Assembly: GCA_026984275.1 (NCBI GenBank)
Contig: JALSSM010000020.1
Location: 1-5,485 of the forward strand
From: Gammaproteobacteria bacterium
Lineage (GTDB): Bacteria; Pseudomonadota; Gammaproteobacteria; CAJXQU01
Length of the DNA stretch: 5,485 nucleotides
Direction of reading: 5' to 3'
Part shown: piece after piece, positions 1-5,485 of the stretch
Position numbering within the stretch: the first letter of the stretch is position 1
Layout: every line of letters begins with the position of its first letter
Translations under genes and position numbers: made by a program
The notes under the pieces: generated by a model
Databases searched by the model: none
Told to the model about the DNA's origin: nothing
Seen by the model: only the letters and a program-made list of their open reading frames with translations

Positions 1-2628
1 CGCCTTGTCGCAAAGGAAAGTTAAAGTCTGGCCAGTGGCCGGTGTTAAGGTATCAACAAACTGAATACCGGTACCATAAGAAGGCCCCTGATTCGTTACC
101 TTTATCTCATAAGTAATGACGTTATTAGCTGGTGTAGCTGAGTCATAGAATAAAGGATCAACAAAGTCCTGTTTCTGCACCAGCATGTCTATTTTGGCAT
201 CCTTCACAACGAGTGTTGCTGTCTGACTGTTGTTGGGATTAACAGCACCCGCCGGACCATCAGACTCAAGTGTCGATGTTGTGATCGTGGCGGTATTTTC
301 CAGATTTAGTGGATAGGTCAGGCTTGTATTGTAATCAGGACGGATCTTGATCGTGACTGATTTTGCTAGTGCAGGGGTAAGCTGTCCCCCCGTACAAGTG
401 ACCTTTTTAGTCGGTGCATCATGTGTACATACCATACCTGACAGGTTTGAGGTTGCACTAATGAAGGTATAAGTCATGCCATTCAGGTTGGTGAATGTGT
501 CAATGACCTCTATGTTCTGAGCGGCGGACACACCGTTGTTTTTGAAGCTGATGACATAAGTGGCTTCAACACCGGCCAGAACAGGACCTGATTGAGACTT
601 GGCTGTGACGGCCACATCCGCAACGGGTTCAACAATGGTGGTAGCAGAAGCCGCATTATTTGTTCGATCAGGATCACCAATATCCTGAGAAAAAGCTGAG
701 GCATTATTGGTCCAGGTGCCGTCTTTCATAGGACGAGTCACCGTAATGACAACGTTCGCCGATGCACCGTTTGCAATCGTACCAAGGTTACAACTGACTG
801 TTGAGCCAATCGAACAGGTGCCCTGACTGGGTGTTGCTATGACCCCCGTTGTACCGTAAGTAGACAGGTTGGAGCCATACATGGGAATAGGATCGGTCAG
901 CACAACATTCGTGGCAGCATCACCCGTATCTCCCGTGTCATTTCTGTTTGTCACGGTCAGTGTGTAGGTGAGCGTGCTTTCTGTATCTTGCAGCGTGCCA
1001 TCACTGTTCGGATCATCAACCGTCTTCGTCAGTTCGAGATCGGCGGTCGCGGCCGTAGAAGTCGTTCCACCAGCCGTCGCACAATCATTCGTTGTATTGA
1101 AATCATTTTCAGGTGGTGCCTGGCCTGCTGATCCACTGGTACAAGCGGTGTTCTGCATCGCCCCTGTTCCAACGGCTTTGGTTGGGATAGTCAAAACAGG
1201 TGTCTGAGCGTTGAGTGCCAGCGATCCCGCATGAGTACAGGTGACAACACCACCTGTTGCATCATCAGCCAGACTATAGCTACAACTCCAGCCGCTTCCT
1301 GTTCCAGGGTTTGTGGTCTGATTATAGGATTCGCCGGCAGCCAGTGTATCTTCAACTTTGATCGGTCCTGTTGCAGTCTGAGGACCATTATTCGTTACCT
1401 GAATAATTGATGACATAGCACTACCTTGTGCGACAGGGTTGGGCGTTTTTGATTTTGAGATAGAGAGATCAGCCTGGTTTCTGCCAATATTATAGAAAAC
1501 CGTATCCGTATCATTTCCGGAAACAGGATCCGGGGTAGAGCTGGTCAGACTGGCTGTGTTTGAGTGAGTATCACCAGCCGCCGGGATCTGGGCATTGAGT
1601 GGTGCTGTGGCATTGATGATAATTACCGGAGCAGAGCCTTGAGGCAGTGAAGCATCTGCATTACAGGTGACTGTCTGGCCAGCTACATTACAGGTCCAAC
1701 CTGTGCCTGAAGCGCTGATCGCCGTATAGTCAGCTGGAAGTGTATCCGTTACAACAACACTGTCAGAAGACATTGGCCCATTGTTGGTCACAGCTAAAGT
1801 AAAAGTAACAGCCTGTTCAGCAATCACCGGATCAGGTGAGACAGATTTACTGATCGCCACATCAGCACCGGCGGTAACCGTCAGGTCATGTGTTGCTGAA
1901 TTGTTGTTCCCATCACCATCATCAGTCGTGGAGCTTACGGTCGCCAGTGCTGTGAATGTGCCGATAGAACTACCAGTGACTTTCGCGGTGACAGAGAGTG
2001 AAGGAGCTGCCGCTGCATTTGCAAGAACTGATGAACGATTACAGGTAACAATTTGTCCTGATGCACTACAACTCCAGCCAGAACCACCGCCTGATTGATA
2101 AGTGACCTCTGGTGGTAATTGCAGGACAATCTTTTGATCGGCAGCATCATTAGGACCATTGTTAAGAATATCAATGACATAATCAAAGGATGAACCTGCA
2201 CTGGCCGTGGTTGGTGTCGAGCCATTAAATATGACGGCCAGATCAGCGCCTCTGTTGATCGTTGTACCTTGGGTAGAGTTATCATTACCACCATTACCGT
2301 CAGAGGCCGACGTTGAAACCGTCGCCGTTGAGCTGATTGATAAGGGGCCTGCACTGCTTGCCAACAGGGTAATGTCAATATTGACTGGAGAACCACCGGC
2401 CAGTGTTCCTGTTAATGTCCCGAAATTACAGATAACAGGGGACGTTCCATTACAGGTTCCAGAAGGTGTCACGCTTAAAACGGTAACTTCCGCCGGAATA
2501 GTGACGCTCAACCCCGCATTGGGTGCATCCTGATCGCCACTGTTTTCAACGGTCAACAGATAATGAAAAACGCCACCAGCTACGGCCGGATCAGGATTGT
2601 CCGTAAAGCTGGTTATATTCATATCTAC
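1..2628 (-). repeat. Seven tandem DUF11-like protein domains
   Basis: Unit boundaries, taken at the recurring AD(L/V) or AKI opening strand, are 2628-2248, 2247-1867, 1866-1474, 1473-1045, 1044-622, 621-199 and 198-1 (incomplete). Lengths are 127, 127, 131, 143, 141 and 141 residues, so the first three units are shorter than the next three. Paired cysteines sit at residues 86/94, 214/223, 340/349, 476/491, 632/640 and 761/772, and C900 is probably the first cysteine of the seventh pair. Unit 4 carries an additional pair, 523/543. The repeats are diverged at the DNA level, so this is old duplication rather than a recent expansion. Confidence 0.85.
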
Positions 2629-2709
2629 TGCAGCTTGTACAGCAAATGGTGAGATCAGAAACAGTGAGGCAAGTGTCGTTTTACCAAAATGGCAAAGTTG
2701 TTTAAACAT
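1..2709 (-). CDS. Large exported DUF11-repeat protein (3' end beyond window)
   Basis: The frame is open for 903 codons from the ATG at 2709 to the left edge, so the C-terminus is missing. The protein begins MFKQLCHFGKTTLASLFLIS and continues FAVQA, a typical Sec signal peptide with likely cleavage near residue 26. Seven tandem domains follow, starting near residues 28, 155, 282, 413, 556, 697 and 838. Each has the DUF11 pattern: an opening AD(L/V)xhxK-like strand, a (V/I)TNNGP-type motif (for example at 308-312 and 439-443), a D(T/P)(L/I)P-type motif, a WxC...VTC cysteine pair, and an Asp/Asn-rich close such as DDGDGNNNS. DUF11 domains are Ig-like beta-sandwich modules of secreted and cell-surface proteins. 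A role as a surface or matrix structural protein is inferred; no catalytic domain is visible. The start at 2709 is chosen because AAGGGG lies 6 nt upstream. The gene diverges from the vWA gene and looks richer in G+C than it. Confidence 0.9.
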   Translation of the reverse strand, partial: MFKQLCHFGKTTLASLFLISPFAVQAAVDMNITSFTDNPDPAVAGGVFHYLLTVENSGDQDAPNAGLSVTIPAEVTVLSVTPSGTCNGTSPVICNFGTLTGTLAGGSPVNIDITLLASSAGPLSISSTATVSTSASDGNGGNDNSTQGTTINRGADLAVIFNGSTPTTASAGSSFDYVIDILNNGPNDAADQKIVLQLPPEVTYQSGGGSGWSCSASGQIVTCNRSSVLANAAAAPSLSVTAKVTGSSIGTFTALATVSSTTDDGDGNNNSATHDLTVTAGADVAISKSVSPDPVIAEQAVTFTLAVTNNGPMSSDSVVVTDTLPADYTAISASGTGWTCNVAGQTVTCNADASLPQGSAPVIIINATAPLNAQIPAAGDTHSNTASLTSSTPDPVSGNDTDTVFYNIGRNQADLSISKSKTPNPVAQGSAMSSIIQVTNNGPQTATGPIKVEDTLAAGESYNQTTNPGTGSGWSCSYSLADDATGGVVTCTHAGSLALNAQTPVLTIPTKAVGTGAMQNTACTSGSAGQAPPENDFNTTNDCATAGGTTSTAATADLELTKTVDDPNSDGTLQDTESTLTYTLTVTNRNDTGDTGDAATNVVLTDPIPMYGSNLSTYGTTGVIATPSQGTCSIGSTVSCNLGTIANGASANVVITVTRPMKDGTWTNNASAFSQDIGDPDRTNNAASATTIVEPVADVAVTAKSQSGPVLAGVEATYVISFKNNGVSAAQNIEVIDTFTNLNGMTYTFISATSNLSGMVCTHDAPTKKVTCTGGQLTPALAKSVTIKIRPDYNTSLTYPLNLENTATITTSTLESDGPAGAVNPNNSQTATLVVKDAKIDMLVQKQDFVDPLFYDSATPANNVITYEIKVTNQGPSYGTGIQFVDTLTPATGQTLTFLCDKA

Positions 2710-2715
2710 GCAATT

Positions 2716-2721
2716 CCCCTT
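2716..2721 (-). promoter_or_regulatory. Shine-Dalgarno AAGGGG of the DUF11 gene
   Basis: AAGGGG on the minus strand stands 6 nt before the ATG at 2709. It decides between two in-frame ATGs. The upstream one (2724-2722) is preceded by CTTTCT, with no Shine-Dalgarno match, and using it would place the AAGGGG inside the coding region. Confidence 0.75.
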
Positions 2722-2757
2722 CATAGAAAGTATGTAAAAAATTATTTGTAAGAATCA

Positions 2758-2773
2758 GGCAAGAGTTATGCCA
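2758..2773 (-). promoter_or_regulatory. Candidate sigma-54 (-24/-12) promoter toward the DUF11 gene
   Basis: Read on the minus strand, the site is TGGCATAACTCTTGCC. Against the sigma-54 consensus TGGCACGRNNNTTGCW it matches 10 of 13 defined positions. It keeps both the essential GG and GC and the 10-nt spacing between them. Transcription would start about 12 nt past the GC, near 2747, giving a leader of roughly 40 nt before the ATG at 2709, which is a sensible geometry. I saw no convincing sigma-70 -35/-10 pair in this direction. A chance match is possible, since A/T-rich intergenic DNA can produce such sites and no experimental or comparative evidence is available here. Confidence 0.45.
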
Positions 2774-2855
2774 TGAGTAAGGGTAAGGTTATTTTTTAAA
2801 GATCTTCTGATGTTGGCCGCCATCATTGAGCATAAGTCTTAAATAAACAGGACAG

Positions 2856-4589
2856 ATGAAAAGCTTAATTCAATCATTAATATTTTTGGTATGTCTCCAC
2901 TTTGCTGGTGTGGTGGTCGCTGCTGATCCTGATCAAAAAGCATCTCCAAAGGCCGATGTCCGGGTGATTATTGATGTATCTGGGAGTATGAAAAAAAATG
3001 ATCCTGATAATTTACGTGTACCCGCTTTAAAGTTGTTGGTTGGTCTGTTACCAGAAGGTGTTCAAGCCGGTGTCTGGAATTTTGGTACTAAAGTTAAACC
3101 GCTGGTCAAATTGGGTGTGGTGGATAAAGATTGGAAAAGCAGGGCCAATAAATCCGCTAATAAAATTTATTCAGGCGATCTGTTCACAGATGTTGAGAGT
3201 GCATTGAAAAGGGTAACCAGAGACTGGAGTGAAACTGATTCAGAAACAAAACGGAATATCATTTTACTCACAGATGGAATGGTTGATGTTTCAAAGAAAT
3301 CAGAAGAAAGTACGGCATCAAGACAACGAATTATTGATCAACTTATTCCTGAGCTACAAAAAAAAGGTGTGACAGTCCATACCATTTCTTTATCAGAAAA
3401 TGCAGATCTGGAAATCATGGATGCACTGGCATTGGGTACTGATGGATCGTCTGAGCTGGTCACCAGTGCTGATCAACTTCAGCGTGTGTTCCTGCACATG
3501 TTTGAAAAGTCTGCTCCGAGAGATACCGTTCCATTGGAAGACAATCAATTTACGATCGACAAGATGATCGAAGAATTCACATTGCTGGTATTCAGAAATA
3601 ATGACATCAAAGAAACAACCGTCATAAAGCCAGGTGGAGATAAATTCACACATAAAACGGCACCAAAAAATGTTGCCTGGTTAAAAGAGGATGGCTATGA
3701 CCTGATCACCATTACCAAACCCACAGCGGGCATCTGGAAAGTTGATGCGGCTATTGATCCGGATAATCGTGTGATGGTTGTTTCAAAACTAAAACTACAT
3801 ACATCAGATTTACCAAATAGCATTTTCCTTGGTGAAGAATATGACTATAAATTCTGGTTAACTGCTAATGGAAAAATAATTGAGAAAGACGCTTTTTATG
3901 ATCTGACAGAAATGGAAATAGTTCAGTCTTCAGGTGGGGAAATACAGGAGGTCTGGGATATTAAAAGTCGGAATGTTGATAATGAATTCGTTCAAAGACT
4001 GGGGCAAAGTTTTACGGCTGGACAGTTTGACATCAGTGTCATTGTGGATGGTAAGACTTTTAAGAGGCAACATAAAAAAACAATCAAAGTCTATGAGAAA
4101 TTTTACGATGTTGATATAAAAGTGCTGGCTGAAGTCAGTGGTGATAAAGCTCATATCATTAATGTCATACCGGAAGACGATCTTGTAGAACGTAAAACAT
4201 TTAATGTCATTGCAAATATCACTGCACCTGATGGAACAGAAAGTCAGGTACACGGAAAGATGTCGATGCGCGGAGACAAATGGATAGTGACCATAAAAGA
4301 GCCTATGCCTGGTGAGTATAATGTGGTGTTAAAGGTTTCAGCATTGACCAAAAGTGGTAGAGAAATCTCTGTGTCATCTGCACCGCTTAAAGTTGGAGAG
4401 TCTTTGTCCGTAGCAGATGATGAAGACGATCCTGACGAAGTTAAAGAAGAGACAGAAGAAACAGACTGGATGAAAGTTGGACTGCTTTTGCTTGCTGCAA
4501 ATGCTGTTTTGTTTGGATTACTTGGAGGGGGCTGGTTTTTTCTGAAAAAAAGAAGAAAAAACACGCCTGAACCTGGAGAAGATTTGTGA
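2856..4589 (+). CDS. Signal-peptide vWA-domain protein with C-terminal membrane anchor
   Basis: This is a complete gene of 577 residues. Residues 1-23 are a signal peptide (MKSLIQSL, a hydrophobic core, then VVVAA). The vWA domain spans about 34-215 with an intact metal-ion-dependent adhesion site: D40-x-S42-x-S44 (DVSGSM), T111 and D140 (LLTDG). vWA domains bind protein ligands through such a metal. Residues 225-510 look like consecutive beta-sandwich segments with no clear motif. They are followed by an acidic linker (521-538), a transmembrane helix at about 541-563 and the stop-transfer tail KKRRK, giving a periplasmic body with a short cytoplasmic end. The stretch after the vWA domain (LEDNQFTIDKMIEEFTLLVF, then the ITKPTAGIWKV region) reminds me of the TIGR03503 family of marine gammaproteobacteria, from memory only. 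The start is fixed by the signal peptide and an in-frame TAA at 2844. The Shine-Dalgarno is modest (AGGA, only 3 nt from the ATG). Its stop overlaps the next gene. The exact role is unknown. Confidence 0.93.
   Translation: MKSLIQSLIFLVCLHFAGVVVAADPDQKASPKADVRVIIDVSGSMKKNDPDNLRVPALKLLVGLLPEGVQAGVWNFGTKVKPLVKLGVVDKDWKSRANKSANKIYSGDLFTDVESALKRVTRDWSETDSETKRNIILLTDGMVDVSKKSEESTASRQRIIDQLIPELQKKGVTVHTISLSENADLEIMDALALGTDGSSELVTSADQLQRVFLHMFEKSAPRDTVPLEDNQFTIDKMIEEFTLLVFRNNDIKETTVIKPGGDKFTHKTAPKNVAWLKEDGYDLITITKPTAGIWKVDAAIDPDNRVMVVSKLKLHTSDLPNSIFLGEEYDYKFWLTANGKIIEKDAFYDLTEMEIVQSSGGEIQEVWDIKSRNVDNEFVQRLGQSFTAGQFDISVIVDGKTFKRQHKKTIKVYEKFYDVDIKVLAEVSGDKAHIINVIPEDDLVERKTFNVIANITAPDGTESQVHGKMSMRGDKWIVTIKEPMPGEYNVVLKVSALTKSGREISVSSAPLKVGESLSVADDEDDPDEVKEETEETDWMKVGLLLLAANAVLFGLLGGGWFFLKKRRKNTPEPGEDL
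4575..4578 (+). promoter_or_regulatory. Shine-Dalgarno GGAG for the overlapping GTG start
   Basis: GGAG lies inside the last codons of the vWA gene, 7 nt before the GTG at 4586. It supports that start over the in-frame ATG at 4616, which lacks a comparable site and would begin inside the membrane helix. Confidence 0.65.
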
Positions 4590-5485
4590 ATAAAGAAACA
4601 TTAAATACATTATTAATGGCAGTCGGTATCGAGATTGCTGTTGTTCTTGCCCTTGTTGGTATATTCCTTATATTTAAAATGCGCAAAGGTAAAAAAGCCG
4701 ATCGTAATGCTGCGCAAGCGCTGGTTCAAAATGTCAAAGGTAATGAAAAAAGTCGTCGTGAATCATTACTTCAGGTTTTCGGTGAAAGCTATGATATGGA
4801 TGAGGATGAGTTAAACGCAGCCGTTGATGAGTTTCTTAAAAGAGAACGTGCGTTTTATAAAACACTGATCTCTGTTTATGTTGATCGTGATGCCGCTAAA
4901 TTTGCTAAACTGGCAACTGATTTAGAGGAAATGGTTAAGCCTTATTCAGATCTGGCTCTTTCAGCGGATCCTGCCGTTGATAATGAAGAACTGGAAGCCT
5001 TACAACAACAAAATAGTTCACTTGAAAAAGAACTGAATGAATCCAAACAGGTGATGGATGAACTCCTCTCAGAATACACAGCAACTTTTGATAAAGAAGG
5101 TGAAGGAATAGCACCTGAAGCCGTTAAACCACAATCAGAAACTGAGGAAGAATCAGATGAGGCTATCAGTGAAACTGAAGAAGGGTTAAATGAACAGACT
5201 GATACAGAACTTGTCTCAGAAGAAAACATCGAGCTTGAAGGAACAATGGAGTTAACGGTTGATTCCATGCCAGAAAGTTTTGAAGTTACGCCTGATGAAG
5301 CTATAGATATTGAAGCTCCTGAAACCGAAGCTCTCGAAACCGAAGCTCTCGAAACCGAAGCTCTCGAAACCGAAGCTCTCGAAACCGAAGCTCTCGAAAC
5401 CGAAGCTCTCGAAACCGATTCCGCTGATGAAGTGATCAGTGATCTTGTTGTAGAAGAACAAGACGCTAATGAAATTGAAGCCGAG
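4586..5485 (+). CDS. Membrane-anchored coiled-coil protein with acidic repeat tail (3' end beyond window)
   Basis: The frame is open for 300 codons from a GTG to the right edge, so the C-terminus is missing. The GTG shares GTGA with the stop of the vWA gene, so translation is probably coupled. Residues 9-30 form one transmembrane helix, followed by KMRKGKK. By the positive-inside rule the N-terminus faces the periplasm and the rest the cytoplasm. Residues 50-125 look helical and globular (ESLLQVFGESYDMDEDELNA, then a KRERAFYKTL segment). Residues 134-165 have coiled-coil spacing (LEALQQQNSSLEKELNESKQ). From about 183 onward the chain is strongly acidic and low in complexity, with six exact ETEAL repeats at 246-275. 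A glutamate (E16) sits within the membrane helix. I do not recognise the family. Its position suggests a partner of the vWA protein, perhaps a scaffold, but this is inference. The long acidic tail could equally be a FimV-like or TonB-like interaction region. Confidence 0.85.
   Translation, partial: MNKETLNTLLMAVGIEIAVVLALVGIFLIFKMRKGKKADRNAAQALVQNVKGNEKSRRESLLQVFGESYDMDEDELNAAVDEFLKRERAFYKTLISVYVDRDAAKFAKLATDLEEMVKPYSDLALSADPAVDNEELEALQQQNSSLEKELNESKQVMDELLSEYTATFDKEGEGIAPEAVKPQSETEEESDEAISETEEGLNEQTDTELVSEENIELEGTMELTVDSMPESFEVTPDEAIDIEAPETEALETEALETEALETEALETEALETEALETDSADEVISDLVVEEQDANEIEAE
5321..5418 (+). repeat. Perfect 15-bp tandem repeat, six copies plus 8 bp
   Basis: The unit GAAACCGAAGCTCTC occurs six times without a mismatch (5321-5410), followed by GAAACCGA (5411-5418). 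A degenerate half unit GAAGCTCCT precedes it (5312-5320). The unit is five codons (Glu-Thr-Glu-Ala-Leu), so gain or loss of copies keeps the frame. Complete identity, including third codon positions, points to recent expansion by slippage or unequal recombination. Confidence 0.97.

Larger units (their letters stand above)
2710..2855. other. Divergent intergenic region
   Basis: This 146-bp, A/T-rich spacer must hold the promoters of both divergent genes. Apart from the sigma-54-like site, it contains the 8-bp perfect palindrome AAGATCTT (2799-2806) and the short dyad TAAG-T-CTTA (2833-2841). Either could be part of an operator, but both are short enough to be chance. The direct repeat GTAAGGGTAAGG lies at about 2777-2788. 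No sigma-70 promoter toward the vWA gene stands out. Confidence 0.5.

Noticed and set aside
510..2396. Minus-strand ORFs at 510-704, 1191-1388 and 1935-2396
   Set aside because: These are in a different minus-strand frame from the DUF11 gene and overlap it fully. Their translations are low-complexity shadows.
968..2533. Plus-strand ORFs at 968-1207, 1781-2098 and 2207-2533
   Set aside because: They lie wholly inside the 903-codon minus-strand frame, which has a signal peptide and recognisable repeats. The plus-strand translations show no domain and no good ribosome site.
2722..2724. Upstream in-frame ATG as the start of the DUF11 protein
   Set aside because: No Shine-Dalgarno precedes it, and the strong AAGGGG is positioned for the ATG at 2709.
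2733..2763. Possible sigma-70 promoter on the minus strand (TTGCCT followed 17 nt later by TTTTAC)
   Set aside because: The -10 hexamer is poor, and the TTGCC is better explained as the -12 element of the sigma-54-like site.
2799..2841. AAGATCTT and TAAGTCTTA as a transcription terminator or defined operator
   Set aside because: The arms are only 4 bp, with no G+C-rich stem or adjoining T-run. They are mentioned only as possible weak binding sites.
3393..4686. Minus-strand ORFs at 3393-3653, 3930-4253, 4244-4564 and 4441-4686, and the plus-strand ORF at 3934-4119
   Set aside because: All are covered by the vWA gene or the start of its partner, which have clear domain and signal evidence.
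4942..5461. Minus-strand ORFs at 4942-5268 and 5252-5461, the latter with an FESFG repeat
   Set aside because: The FESFG repeat is just the reverse reading of the ETEAL minisatellite. The plus-strand frame continues an upstream coupled gene with a membrane helix and coiled coil, so it is the real one.

Overview
The window reads as chromosomal DNA of a Gram-negative bacterium, most likely a gammaproteobacterium of moderate G+C content. That placement is an inference from the Sec signal peptides, the gene types and the protein style. I recognise no gene well enough to give a symbol.

Layout: two transcription units diverge from a 146-bp intergenic region (2710-2855). Leftward, positions 2709 to 1 are one uninterrupted reading frame of 903 codons that runs off the left edge. 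It encodes an exported protein made of seven visible DUF11-type beta-sandwich repeats. Every + strand ORF in that half is a shadow of it. Rightward, 2856-4589 encodes a complete 577-residue signal-peptide protein with an intact von Willebrand factor A (vWA) metal site, a long beta-rich extracytoplasmic region and a C-terminal membrane anchor. Its stop codon overlaps the GTG start of a second gene (4586-5485, 300 codons, cut by the right edge). That gene encodes an N-terminally anchored protein with a helical domain, a coiled coil and a very acidic tail containing a perfect 15-bp tandem repeat.

The vWA gene and its partner look translationally coupled. They are predicted to present complementary faces of the inner membrane: a periplasmic vWA adhesion-type module and a cytoplasmic coiled-coil/acidic module. 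The DUF11 protein is probably secreted or surface-located. The intergenic region holds a sequence matching the -24/-12 pattern of sigma-54 promoters. It reads best toward the DUF11 gene, but it is quasi-palindromic and keeps the GG-N10-GC spacing in both directions.

I see no RNA genes, insertion sequences, CRISPR arrays or convincing terminators. The most interesting points are the sigma-54-like element, the unlisted 903-codon repeat protein, the coupled vWA/coiled-coil pair, and the exact ETEAL minisatellite.
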